A DNA stretch of 64,000 nucleotides from Marivita sp. (GTDB lineage Bacteria > Pseudomonadota > Alphaproteobacteria > Rhodobacterales > Rhodobacteraceae). Where the stretch lies: positions 52,791-116,790 of the forward strand of contig NZ_JALEGT010000019.1 of NCBI RefSeq assembly GCF_022763305.1, read 5' to 3'. Positions 10,151-18,591 of this stretch are shown here, one piece after another; position 1 is the first letter of the stretch, and every line of letters begins with the position of its first letter. A model generated the notes under the pieces. That model was not told the DNA's origin. It was given only the letters and a program-made list of their open reading frames with translations, and made no database searches. The position numbers and the translations under genes were made by a program.

Positions 10151-11611
10151 CCGGTCGAAAACTTCTTTCTCAAACCTGACACCAAAGGCACGCTGCAAGC
10201 CCGCATCCAACAGATGGTGGCCGAAGGGATCCTGTCGGGTCGGTTCCGACGCGGCGAGAAGCTGCCATCCAGCCGAAAGCTCGCACAACATCTCGCTGTC
10301 AGCCGCATCACCGTGACGCTCGCCTATACCGAACTCCTTGCCAACGATTACCTGACCTCGAAAGGGCGATCCGGATACTATGTGTCCAACGAGGCGCCCG
10401 TACCGCCGCATTTCGCGGATACGGCCCGGCGGGACGACGCGATCGACTGGTCGCGCGCGCTCGGGCAGAAATTCACCGGAACGGCGACCCTCGTGAAGCC
10501 GCAGGATTGGGCGCAGTATCGCTATCCGTTTCTCTATGGCCAGACGGACCCGCAACTCTTCGATCATGCCAACTGGCGGCTCTGCGCATTACAGGCTCTT
10601 GGCGCTCGGGACTTCGCGGCGCTGACCCGCGACTACTATGATCAGGATGACCCGCAGCTTGTCGAATTCATTCTCCGCCACACGCTGCCACGTCGCGGAA
10701 TCACGGCCAGCCCGGATCAGGTGCTCATCACCATGGGGGCCCAGAACGCGCTCTGGATGACCTCGCAGGTCCTTCTGACCCAGCGGCGCCATGCAGTGAT
10801 CGAGAACCCCTGCTATCCGGCGCTGCGCGGGGTGCTGACACAGTCACGCTGTCACCTGAGCGCCGTCGATGTGGATGAAGACGGCTTACCGCCTGACCGG
10901 ATCCCCGAACGGACCGACGTGATCTTCACCACGCCCAGTCATCAATGCCCCACCTCCTGCACGATGCCCTTGGCGCGCCGGCAGGCGCTGCTCGCGCGCG
11001 CTCGCGCGCTCGACGCGCTGATCGTCGAGGACGATTACGAGTTCGAGATGGCCTTTCTCAAGCCGCCCATGCCTGCGCTGAAGAGCCTCGATGAGGACGG
11101 ACGCGTGATCTATGTCGGCAGCTTCTCCAAGTCGCTCTTTCCCGGACTGCGCCTTGGCTATCTTGTCGGGTCGGCCCCCTTTATCCGTGAGGCGCGCGCG
11201 TTGCGGGCCTCGATGCTGCGGCATCCGCCGGGTCTGACCCAGCGCACGACCGCCTACTTCCTCAGCCTCGGCCACTATGACAGCCTGATCCGCCGCACGG
11301 GCAAGGCCCTCAATGACCGGCGGGTGATCATGGAACATGCCATCCGCAAACACGGGCTGACCATCGCGGGCAAGGGCACACATGGCGGATCGAGCTTCTG
11401 GATGCGTGCCCCGGAGCATGTCGATTGCGAAGAGTTGGCCCACCGCCTGAGCCGCATCGGCGTTCTGATCGAACCGGGAACCGCGTTCTTTGCCGGAGAC
11501 GCCCCGCCACGGAATTACTACCGGCTGGCCTACAGCTCGATTGCCCAGGCGCGGATTGACCCGGGCGTGGCCGAGATCGCCAAGGCCATCGACGCCACCC
11601 CCGTCACATAG
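10142..11611 (+). CDS. MocR/PdxR-type transcriptional regulator (GntR wHTH + aminotransferase-like domain)
   Basis: A 489-residue chimeric regulator. Residues about 15-80 form a GntR-type winged helix (QARIQQMVAEGILSGRFRRG, then LPSSRKLAQHLAVSRITVT). Residues about 125-480 are a fold-type I aminotransferase-like domain with the PLP-lysine context SFSKSLFPGLRLG, Lys330. The preceding EDDYEFEM holds the Asp that contacts the PLP ring. MocR proteins sense PLP or an amino compound and usually control neighbouring genes. Here the candidates are the upstream solute-binding protein and M20 hydrolase, or the gene itself through the inverted repeats at its start. The 3' end overlaps the convergent FAD oxidoreductase gene by 8 nt. 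Confidence 0.9.
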   Translation: MAIPVENFFLKPDTKGTLQARIQQMVAEGILSGRFRRGEKLPSSRKLAQHLAVSRITVTLAYTELLANDYLTSKGRSGYYVSNEAPVPPHFADTARRDDAIDWSRALGQKFTGTATLVKPQDWAQYRYPFLYGQTDPQLFDHANWRLCALQALGARDFAALTRDYYDQDDPQLVEFILRHTLPRRGITASPDQVLITMGAQNALWMTSQVLLTQRRHAVIENPCYPALRGVLTQSRCHLSAVDVDEDGLPPDRIPERTDVIFTTPSHQCPTSCTMPLARRQALLARARALDALIVEDDYEFEMAFLKPPMPALKSLDEDGRVIYVGSFSKSLFPGLRLGYLVGSAPFIREARALRASMLRHPPGLTQRTTAYFLSLGHYDSLIRRTGKALNDRRVIMEHAIRKHGLTIAGKGTHGGSSFWMRAPEHVDCEELAHRLSRIGVLIEPGTAFFAGDAPPRNYYRLAYSSIAQARIDPGVAEIAKAIDATPVT

Positions 11612-12644
11612 ACGCGTCGACGCGAAAACCTGCGGGGATCGCGTCACGCGAGTCGAGCACCAGATCAGCCATCACCTCTGCTACCTTGGGTGCCATACCG
11701 AATCCGATCTTGAACCCTCCATTGGCGATGAAATGCCCGTCGCGCCCCGGCCACATCCCGAGCATTGGCGCGCGTGACCGCGCCCGAGGCCGCACACCGG
11801 CCCAGCGATCCACCACCTGCGCACCCGCAAGCACCGGCATAGCGGCGATGGCGCGGGCGATCAGCTCCTCGCATTGGGCATCCAGACCATCGGGCGAGTC
11901 GAACTCCCGCTCACTGGTCGAGCCGATGGCAACCGTCCCATTTGCATGCGGGATGATGTGCAAGCCGTCGACAAATACCTGCGGCACCGGCCCGGCGTCA
12001 TAGGACATAGCCGCGGATTGGCCCTTGATCCCCGCTCCGACCGGTCGTCCGAACGCTTTGGACAAATCCGACAATCCACGCCAGCCGGTTGCCCAGATCA
12101 CCGCACCTCGATCCGGAGCTTCCGTGGCAACATTCACGCCCTTGGCATGCAAAGCGGCTGTCAGAGCGGCACAGGCCTGACGCGGATGCATCCGCGCGGT
12201 CAAGGTATCCCGGATCAGAAAACCCGTCGGTGAAACCGGCGCGAAGGGACCGCCTTCAGCAGCCGGGATCACCTCCCAGACCGCCTGCCCCTGCCAGAGA
12301 TCGCGGGCGCCGTCGCACCGCGCCTGCGCCAACTCCAGGGCATGACCGTCCGCAATCGGCTGCAACCGCCCGGTACGGCCATATCCGGGATCGACACCGC
12401 CGACCGCCTGCACATCGGCCCAGAACGATTCAGCTATCAGCAGACTTTCAAGCTGAAACGCCTTCTTGTCGTTCCAATTCTCCGGCACATGCGGTGCCAG
12501 GGCCCCGACCAGGCCACCGCTTGATCCCGAACCGGCCCCGAACGGATCAACGACCTGCACCCGCGCGCCGCGTTGCGTCAGAATCCACGCGATGCTCAGG
12601 CCGAATATCCCCGCACCGCGCACCGTGATTTCGGGCATTGCCAT
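11604..12644 (-). CDS. FAD-dependent oxidoreductase of the DAO superfamily (possible MnmC(o)-like)
   Basis: A 346-residue flavoprotein. Its N-terminus, ITVRGAGIFGLSIAWILTQRGARVQVVD, shows the Rossmann GxGxxG dinucleotide-binding loop ending in an acidic residue. The C-terminus, RPRARSRAPMLGMW and FIANGGFKIGFGMAP, matches the second FAD-contact region of D-amino-acid oxidase-fold enzymes. A GLVGALAPH segment after the first motif resembles the position of GALYP in the FAD domain of bifunctional MnmC. The gene is divergent from mnmD, whose product is the methyltransferase half of MnmC, so it may be a detached MnmC(o) oxidase for tRNA wobble uridine. A generic glycine/D-amino-acid oxidase is the main alternative. 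Confidence 0.7.
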   Translation of the reverse strand: MAMPEITVRGAGIFGLSIAWILTQRGARVQVVDPFGAGSGSSGGLVGALAPHVPENWNDKKAFQLESLLIAESFWADVQAVGGVDPGYGRTGRLQPIADGHALELAQARCDGARDLWQGQAVWEVIPAAEGGPFAPVSPTGFLIRDTLTARMHPRQACAALTAALHAKGVNVATEAPDRGAVIWATGWRGLSDLSKAFGRPVGAGIKGQSAAMSYDAGPVPQVFVDGLHIIPHANGTVAIGSTSEREFDSPDGLDAQCEELIARAIAAMPVLAGAQVVDRWAGVRPRARSRAPMLGMWPGRDGHFIANGGFKIGFGMAPKVAEVMADLVLDSRDAIPAGFRVDASM

Positions 12645-12691
12645 TCCGGTCTCTCCTCGCCAAGGTCGCGCTGTCGCTAAGGTATGTCATC

Positions 12692-13366
12692 ATGGAACTC
12701 CAGACGGAACCGCTCGACTGGCGCGATGGGGATGTGCCTGTCTCCCGCCGGTTCGACGATCCCTATTTTTCGCTCGACAATGGCCTGGCGGAAACGCGTT
12801 ACGTGTTTCTTGCAGGCAATGACCTGCCTGCGCGGTTCAGGGACGGGTTCCGCATCGCCGAACTGGGTTTCGGCACAGGGCTGAACCTCTTGGCAACGCT
12901 CGACCTCTGGCGATCCAGCGGTCAGGCCGGCACGCTGCACTACACCAGTTTCGAAGCCTTCCCGATGCAGCCCCAAGACATGATCCGCGCACAGCAGGCG
13001 TTCCCGGACCTCGCCCCGATTGCCAAGGACCTCGCCCCGTTCTGGGCGGCAAGCGCGCGCGAAATCACCCTGCCAGACCTGCACTTCACCCTTATCGAAG
13101 GCGACGCGCGTGAAACCGTAAAAACCATGCCCCGCCCCGCCGACGCGTGGTTCCTTGACGGCTTTGCCCCCGCCAAGAACCCTGAACTCTGGGAGCCCGG
13201 GCTTCTGACCTGCGTCGCCGAAAAAACCGCGCCCACTGGCACCGCCGCCACCTACACCGCCGCCGGACACGTGCGCCGCACGCTGGATGCGGCGGGTCTT
13301 GTCACCACCCGCATCCCCGGCTTTGGCCGCAAGCGTCACATGACCATCGCCCGGAAAGCCGACTGA
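12692..13366 (+). CDS. mnmD: tRNA (5-methylaminomethyl-2-thiouridine)-methyltransferase MnmD
   Basis: A 224-residue SAM-dependent methyltransferase. The SAM-binding loop reads ELGFGTGLNLLATL, and the family signature WFLDGFAPAKNPELW is complete. MnmD converts nm5s2U34 to mnm5s2U34 in tRNAs, the last step of wobble-uridine modification; in enterobacteria it is the N-terminal half of MnmC. I start at the ATG that gives MELQTEPLDWRDGDVPVSRRF, because the upstream extension has no domain. A divergent FAD oxidoreductase begins 47 bp away on the other strand, and the EamA exporter begins 1 nt after the stop. Confidence 0.9.
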   Translation: MELQTEPLDWRDGDVPVSRRFDDPYFSLDNGLAETRYVFLAGNDLPARFRDGFRIAELGFGTGLNLLATLDLWRSSGQAGTLHYTSFEAFPMQPQDMIRAQQAFPDLAPIAKDLAPFWAASAREITLPDLHFTLIEGDARETVKTMPRPADAWFLDGFAPAKNPELWEPGLLTCVAEKTAPTGTAATYTAAGHVRRTLDAAGLVTTRIPGFGRKRHMTIARKAD

Positions 13367-13367
13367 C

Positions 13368-14234
13368 ATGACCGAGACCAACAACCGCCTGGGCATCTGG
13401 CTCATGGTGGCGACCACTTTCGTCTTCGCCATGCAGGACGGCCTCTCGCAGCATCTGGCCAGCGAATACAACGTGCTGATGGTGGTGATGATCCGCTACT
13501 GGTTTTTCGCCGCCTTCGTGATGTTCGTTGCCAGCCGCCGCGCAGGAGGCCTGCGTGCGGCGGCAGCGACCACCCAGCCCTGGCTGCAAGGCTTCCGAGG
13601 ATTGCTTCTGGCCTCCGAGATCTGCGTCATGGTGCTCGGGTTCACCTATCTCGGTCTGGTCGAGAGCCACGCGATCTTCGCCTGTTACCCCCTGCTCATC
13701 GCGGCTCTGTCTGGCCCGATCCTGGGCGAGCAGGTCGGATGGCGGCGCTGGACAGCGATTGGTGTGGGCTTCGTCGGCATCCTCATCATCCTGCAACCCG
13801 GCTTCGGCGTCTTCTCACCCCTCGCCATCATCCCGGCGATCTCTGCGCTGATGTTCGCCCTTTACGGCCTGCTCACCCGCTATGCCGCCCGCAAGGACAG
13901 CGCCGCCACCAGCTTTTTCTGGACGGGCACCGTGGGCGCGGTGTTCATGACCCTGATCGGCATCTGGTTCTGGGAACCAATGACTCCCACCGATTGGGCC
14001 ATGATGGCGCTGCTCTGCATCACCGGGGCAACCGGGCATTACCTGCTGATCAAGTGCTACGACGTGGCCGAGGCCAGCGCGGTTCAACCCTTCGCCTACC
14101 TGCAACTGCCGTTCGCAGCGAGCCTTGGCATCATGGTCTTCGGAGAGGCGATCCGCCCCAATGTCGTCTTCGGGGCAAGCCTGATCGTCGGCGCGGGCCT
14201 ATTCACCCTGTGGCGTCAGCGGCAGAAGGGTTGA
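13368..14234 (+). CDS. EamA-family (DMT superfamily) transporter
   Basis: A 288-residue integral membrane protein with about ten hydrophobic helices in two repeated EamA modules. It starts MTETNNRLGIWLMVATTFVFA, and the second module begins near FGVFSPLAIIPAISALMFALY. Family members export amino acids, nucleosides or other small metabolites. It starts 1 nt after mnmD, so it is likely co-transcribed. Its last 36 nt overlap the end of the convergent lytic transglycosylase gene. The substrate cannot be predicted from sequence. Confidence 0.88.
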   Translation: MTETNNRLGIWLMVATTFVFAMQDGLSQHLASEYNVLMVVMIRYWFFAAFVMFVASRRAGGLRAAAATTQPWLQGFRGLLLASEICVMVLGFTYLGLVESHAIFACYPLLIAALSGPILGEQVGWRRWTAIGVGFVGILIILQPGFGVFSPLAIIPAISALMFALYGLLTRYAARKDSAATSFFWTGTVGAVFMTLIGIWFWEPMTPTDWAMMALLCITGATGHYLLIKCYDVAEASAVQPFAYLQLPFAASLGIMVFGEAIRPNVVFGASLIVGAGLFTLWRQRQKG

Positions 14235-16172
14235 GCCTTTCAGCTCTTCCGAAAATGGCACCGGATGCGGATCACGCCCCAGCCGGGCACGGTAGATCGG
14301 CAGGCTTTCGGTGACGCGCATCACGTAGTTGCGTGTCTCGGTAAAGGGGATGTGTTCGATCCAGTCGATGATGTCCATCTCGCCACGCCGGGGGTCACCA
14401 CGCTCTTGCATCCAACGCTCCGGTCGGCTGGGACCCGCGTTGTATCCCGCGGCGATCATCACCGCATTGCCGTTGAACTGCTGCGCCAGCCGTTCGAGAT
14501 AGGTCGCACCCAAGACCGCATTGTAGATCGGATCGGTCAGCAGCTTGGTCTCGGAGTATTCGATATCCAGCCACCCGGCGACCTCTTGGGCCGTGCGTGG
14601 CATCACCTGCATCAACCCACGCGCGCCAACGGGGGAAATCACACCCGGATCGAACTCGGATTCCCGGCGCGCAATCGCCAGAACAAGCTCTGTCGGAACG
14701 GGATGTTCCAGCTCGGCAACCGGGTGCAGCGCGTAATAGGGCGCGTGCACCTCGAACCCGTACTGCGCCGCGCGTTTGCCCAGCATCACCTGGATGTGCG
14801 GCAAGCCCAAATCCTCAAGCATCTGACCCATCTGTCCGATCTGTTGACGGTCGAGCGACTCCGCGAGGTGGGTCAAAAACCGCTCGGCCAACACCTTTTC
14901 TTCGGCGTCGAGCAAGAGAATCGCGGCCGTGAAGACGGACGATTGTGTGAAAGCTGCATCGCGCCAGTCGGGAAAGACTTCGTTGCCTGCAAGCATCGGG
15001 TCAGGCGGAAGACCGCCCGCCTCTGCTGCCAGCAACCCGTAAAAGGACGTCTGGTACTGCGCCCCGAAGGCATAGGCCTTGGCAGCCCCCTCGGCATCAC
15101 CAGCCGCCTCCAGCGCGCGGCCCAACCAGTACCCGGCCCGCCCCAACGAGATGGGAGATTCCACTCCACCGCGCAGGTCGCGGAAATGCTGGGCCGCGCG
15201 CTTGGGTTCGCCGAGGAACCGCAGGGACAGGTAGCCAGCCAGCCATTCCAGATCGGCAAAGGATGATCCCTCGTCCAGATGATGGCTCGCTGCCACGTCA
15301 TAGCCCGTCTGATACCGCTTGTCCCACATCAGGCGCCGCACAAGGTCGTCCCTTTGACGTGCCCAGAGCTCGGGCCGGCCCAAGGACTCGCCAGAGGATG
15401 AGCGGGCCAGCAGCAGCTCGACCGCGTCATCCGTCCGCCCCTTGCGCATGCGCCAGGCAAAGCGCTCGTAGGCCAGACCCGCATCCGAACCGAGGGCGGC
15501 AGGCACCGCATTGATCAACGTATCGACACCCGCCACATCCTCGCGCAATCCAAGGCGCGCTTCCGCAAGGGCCCGCCAATCCTCTCCGACCAACGGGAAC
15601 ATGGCTCGTGCGTTGCCGGCATTGCCCCGCCACAGCATGGCGTCCAGCCGGGACGTGTGATGTGGCCGGATCAGGTCTCCATACCCGGCGACAAACGCGC
15701 TCTGTTCATCGGCGGTCAGCGTGAGTTGCGTCCACGCGTTCAGGATCACTGCATCGGCACTCGCCCGGTCATCCGCCGTCAGAAACGCCCGTGCCAGCGA
15801 AAGGGCCCCAGCTCCGGTTTCAGGTTCGTGATCGGCATAGAATGCGCGGATTGCCTCTGCAGAGGCCGCGGCCATTGCGCCCTCGCTCTTTTCCTTGAGA
15901 AACGGGAGCCCCGGCCAATCCGGGTTGCGCGCCAGAAAATCCTGCACCTCCCGCGCAGAGCCGAGTCCCGCGCGCAGGTAATGCCACAGGATCACATCCA
16001 GCGCCGCCTGCCCGTCACCCCGCGCCTCGATCTGCGCTGCGGCCCAGTTGCCTTCGCGCATCAGGTCCATCGCCCGCTCCAACGGACGCGTCCCCTGCTG
16101 GGCCAGAACGCTCAGGGGAAAGGACAGCAGAAGCACCGTCAGGATCGCGATACGCCGAAACATGGCTTGCAT
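14199..16172 (-). CDS. Soluble lytic murein transglycosylase (Slt family)
   Basis: A 657-residue exported enzyme that cleaves the MurNAc-GlcNAc bond of peptidoglycan with 1,6-anhydro product formation. A signal peptide (MFRRIAILTVLLLSFPLSVLAQ) precedes a long α-superhelical domain with TPR-like helices. The C-terminal SLT domain has the catalytic Glu504 in ARRESEFDPG, followed by GARGLMQVMPRTAQEVA and AAGYNAGPSRPERWM. The size and order match Slt70. Two in-frame ATG codons at the start differ by three residues. The 3' end overlaps the EamA gene by 36 nt on the opposite strand. Confidence 0.92.
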   Translation of the reverse strand: MQAMFRRIAILTVLLLSFPLSVLAQQGTRPLERAMDLMREGNWAAAQIEARGDGQAALDVILWHYLRAGLGSAREVQDFLARNPDWPGLPFLKEKSEGAMAAASAEAIRAFYADHEPETGAGALSLARAFLTADDRASADAVILNAWTQLTLTADEQSAFVAGYGDLIRPHHTSRLDAMLWRGNAGNARAMFPLVGEDWRALAEARLGLREDVAGVDTLINAVPAALGSDAGLAYERFAWRMRKGRTDDAVELLLARSSSGESLGRPELWARQRDDLVRRLMWDKRYQTGYDVAASHHLDEGSSFADLEWLAGYLSLRFLGEPKRAAQHFRDLRGGVESPISLGRAGYWLGRALEAAGDAEGAAKAYAFGAQYQTSFYGLLAAEAGGLPPDPMLAGNEVFPDWRDAAFTQSSVFTAAILLLDAEEKVLAERFLTHLAESLDRQQIGQMGQMLEDLGLPHIQVMLGKRAAQYGFEVHAPYYALHPVAELEHPVPTELVLAIARRESEFDPGVISPVGARGLMQVMPRTAQEVAGWLDIEYSETKLLTDPIYNAVLGATYLERLAQQFNGNAVMIAAGYNAGPSRPERWMQERGDPRRGEMDIIDWIEHIPFTETRNYVMRVTESLPIYRARLGRDPHPVPFSEELKGSTLLPLTPQGE

Positions 16173-16293
16173 TTTCTCCGATGAAACAGGATAGACGGCA
16201 CGCTAAAGGATAGCCTGCACCCCGCGACCTGCAACTCACATTCGCGGGACAGGTGTAACGGCGAAAGTGCCACACACGAAAAGGAGCGTGACG

Positions 16294-17169
16294 ATGTTCA
16301 AAGGGTCGATGCCTGCACTGGTCACACCGTTCAAGAACGGTGCAGTGGATTTTGACACGCTCAAGAAACTTGTGGACTGGCATGTCGATCAGGGCAGCCA
16401 CGGGCTTGTCCCCGTCGGCACCACGGGCGAAAGCCCGACCCTGACCCACGAGGAACACGAAGAGGTTGTGTCTTTCGTCGTCGAAGCCGCCGCCGGGCGC
16501 ATTCCCGTCATCGCGGGGGCCGGGTCGAACAACACCGACGAGGCGATCCGCTTTCTGCAGCATGCCGAAAAGGCCGGGGCTCAGGCGGGTCTCGTCGTGA
16601 CTCCCTACTACAACAAGCCGACGCAGGACGGGCTGATCCGGCATTTCACCATGCTGCATGATGCCTGCGATCTGCCGATCATCATTTACAACATCCCGGG
16701 CCGGTCGGCCGTGGACATGTCGCCCAAGACAATGGGCGAACTGGCCAAGCTGCCGCGCATCATCGGGGTCAAGGACGCAACCGGTGATCTGGCGCGCGTC
16801 TGCGCCCAGCGGATCACCTGCGGCAAGGACTTTGTCCAGCTGTCAGGCGAAGACGCCACCGCGCACGGCTTCAACGCGCAGGGCGGTGTCGGCTGCATTT
16901 CGGTCACCGCCAACGTGGCCCCTGCCCTCTGTTCCCAGATGCAGGAAGCGACGCTGATCGGCGACTACATGACTGCGCTGGAGCTTCAGGATCGCCTGAT
17001 GCCGCTGCATCACAGCATCTTCGTCGAGCCGGGCCTGTGTGGCGCGAAATACGCCATGAGCCGTCTGGGCCTGTGTGACGAGGAGATGCGCGCACCGCTC
17101 TTCCCGGTCTCGCAGCCGACGCGCGATCTGATCGACAGCGGTCTGCGCCATGCCGGACTGCTGAACTGA
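16294..17169 (+). CDS. dapA: 4-hydroxy-tetrahydrodipicolinate synthase
   Basis: A 291-residue (β/α)8 enzyme that condenses pyruvate with aspartate semialdehyde, the first committed step of the diaminopimelate/lysine route. Visible motifs are [10 protein letters not shown] (proton-relay Thr pair), [11 protein letters not shown] with the catalytic Tyr, and GVKDATGD with Schiff-base Lys160. I chose the ATG preceded by AAGGAG; an upstream ATG-like start lacks a ribosome site. Length and motifs are those of a full-length enzyme. It stands alone between the divergent slt gene and a bidirectional terminator. The partner dapB lies 10 kb away on the minus strand. Confidence 0.96.
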   Translation: MFKGSMPALVTPFKNGAVDFDTLKKLVDWHVDQGSHGLVPVGTTGESPTLTHEEHEEVVSFVVEAAAGRIPVIAGAGSNNTDEAIRFLQHAEKAGAQAGLVVTPYYNKPTQDGLIRHFTMLHDACDLPIIIYNIPGRSAVDMSPKTMGELAKLPRIIGVKDATGDLARVCAQRITCGKDFVQLSGEDATAHGFNAQGGVGCISVTANVAPALCSQMQEATLIGDYMTALELQDRLMPLHHSIFVEPGLCGAKYAMSRLGLCDEEMRAPLFPVSQPTRDLIDSGLRHAGLLN

Positions 17170-17176
17170 GCGGGGC

Positions 17177-17220
17177 AAACTCTTGAAAGAGTTTGGCCAA
17201 ATCCTTTGAAGGATTTGGCC
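17177..17220. repeat. Tandem palindromic hairpins after dapA
   Basis: Two inverted repeats lie back to back. AAACTCTT (17177-17184) pairs with AAGAGTTT (17187-17194), leaving a 2-nt loop. GGCCAAATCCTT (17195-17206) pairs with AAGGATTTGGCC (17209-17220), again with a 2-nt loop. They precede the true terminator and have no T-run. I recall similar hairpins between genes in Roseobacter genomes, but copy number cannot be tested here. Confidence 0.7.
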
Positions 17221-17231
17221 TCGAAATACAA

Positions 17232-17268
17232 AAAGGCCGCGCCTCTGAAGCGCGGCCTTTCGTTTTTT
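17232..17268. terminator. Bidirectional intrinsic terminator between dapA and the M16 pair
   Basis: An 11-bp perfect stem (17232-17242 with 17250-17260, AAAGGCCGCGC and its complement) closes a 7-nt loop. Six Ts follow at 17263-17268. On the other strand the A-rich flank at 17225-17234 supplies the U-tract, so it can end both dapA and the long minus-strand run coming from rsmB. Confidence 0.9.
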
Positions 17269-17287
17269 ACCAAATGGTCAAATTCAG
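17265..17287. repeat. 23-nt dyad element, copy 1
   Basis: The plus-strand sequence contains TTTTACC-AAAT-GGTCAAA followed by TTCAG, which runs into the stop codon of the downstream M16 gene. It matches copy 2 at 21119-21141 in 21 of 23 positions, and the arms TTTTACC/GGTCAAA form an imperfect dyad. It partly overlaps the terminator T-run. Confidence 0.6.
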
Positions 17288-18591
17288 GAGTCGAGACCTT
17301 CGGGTTGCCCCACCACCACGAAATGCAAAGCCTCCGGTTTCAGAATCCGCGCCGCGACACGTTTGATGTCCTCAAGCGTGATCGCCTCGATCTGCGCATT
17401 CCGGGTGTTCACGTACTCCACCGGAAGATCATCCATCTGCATGCCGACAAGGATATTCGCGATTGGCCCATTCCCGTCAAAGCGAAGCGGATACGCCCCA
17501 GTCAGATAGGTCTTGGCGGTGGCCAGTTCCTCTTCGGTGACGCCATTTTCGGCCAGCTTGGTCCATTCGTCGCGGATCACGTCAATGGCTTCGGCAATGC
17601 GGTCATTGGCGCTCGACACACGTCCCAGATACAGCGCCGCGTGGTCCTTGGGCACGAGATAGCTGTAGACGCCATAGGTCAGACCGCGCTTCTCGCGCAC
17701 CTCTTCCATCAGTCGGGCTTCGAACCCGCCACCGCCAAGGATCTCGTTCAGAACATAGGCCGGAAAGAAATCCGGATCGTCCCGCGCAATCCCGACATGC
17801 CCAAAAAGGGCAACGGATTGCGGCACATCGAACGGCACCACGGTCACACCAGCCTCGGTAGACACCGTCACATCCGGCGCTTGCGGTGTTCCGGTTTCAG
17901 GCAGATCCGACAGAAGCTTGTCCAGCAGCGAGGCCAGTTCCTCGGGAGAGATGTCACCCGCCGCGCCGACATAAACCCGGTCACGGGCCAGCGCGCCTCG
18001 ATGCGCCTCGATCAGATCGTCTCGCGTCAGCGCGGCGATGCTCTCTTCGGTGCCTTCGATGGCGGAACCATAGGGATGATCGCCGAACACCATGCTGTCA
18101 AAAGTGGCACCAACGATCGTGTCGGGATCCTGAGCGTCCGAACGCACGCCGGACACGATCTGCGCCTTGACCCGATCAATCGCCTCCTGATCGAAGCGCG
18201 GCCGGGTGATCGCGTCGCGCAGAAGCGCAAGCGCGTCGTCCTGATTTTCGGTCAGGAACCGGGCCGAGATCGATACGGCATCATCGCCGATGTCGAAATC
18301 GAAACTGGCTGCCAGCGATTCAGCGCGCTCGGAAAACGCGCGGGACTCAAGCTCGCCCGCGCCTTCATCCAGCAATCCGACCATCAGGTTGGTGGCCCCA
18401 CGCTTGCCCGGAAGGTCAAGCGACGCCCCTCCCTTGAACCGCAACTCGAGAGCGACGAAGGGAATCGACTCTTCCTGCACCAGCCAGGCGTTGATGCCGC
18501 CCGGGCTGGTGACTTCGGTAATGTCGATCTCTGCCCGCAACGGACCGGTTGCCAGCAGCATGAATGTGATCAGCGCACCAAAGAACTTCAT
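17284..18591 (-). CDS. M16-family peptidase-like protein, non-catalytic subunit
   Basis: A 435-residue exported protein (signal peptide MKFFGALITFMLLATGPLRA). It has the two-module M16/insulinase fold, but where the zinc motif HxxEH belongs it reads TNLMVGLLDEG, so it cannot bind zinc in the usual way. It keeps the C-module substrate-clamping pair in EKRGLTYGVYSYL (Arg and Tyr). Such proteins pair with an active M16 partner as a heterodimer. Its ATG overlaps the stop of the catalytic gene by 4 nt, fitting tight co-translation. It probably acts in periplasmic peptide degradation. Confidence 0.87.
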   Translation of the reverse strand: MKFFGALITFMLLATGPLRAEIDITEVTSPGGINAWLVQEESIPFVALELRFKGGASLDLPGKRGATNLMVGLLDEGAGELESRAFSERAESLAASFDFDIGDDAVSISARFLTENQDDALALLRDAITRPRFDQEAIDRVKAQIVSGVRSDAQDPDTIVGATFDSMVFGDHPYGSAIEGTEESIAALTRDDLIEAHRGALARDRVYVGAAGDISPEELASLLDKLLSDLPETGTPQAPDVTVSTEAGVTVVPFDVPQSVALFGHVGIARDDPDFFPAYVLNEILGGGGFEARLMEEVREKRGLTYGVYSYLVPKDHAALYLGRVSSANDRIAEAIDVIRDEWTKLAENGVTEEELATAKTYLTGAYPLRFDGNGPIANILVGMQMDDLPVEYVNTRNAQIEAITLEDIKRVAARILKPEALHFVVVGQPEGLDS

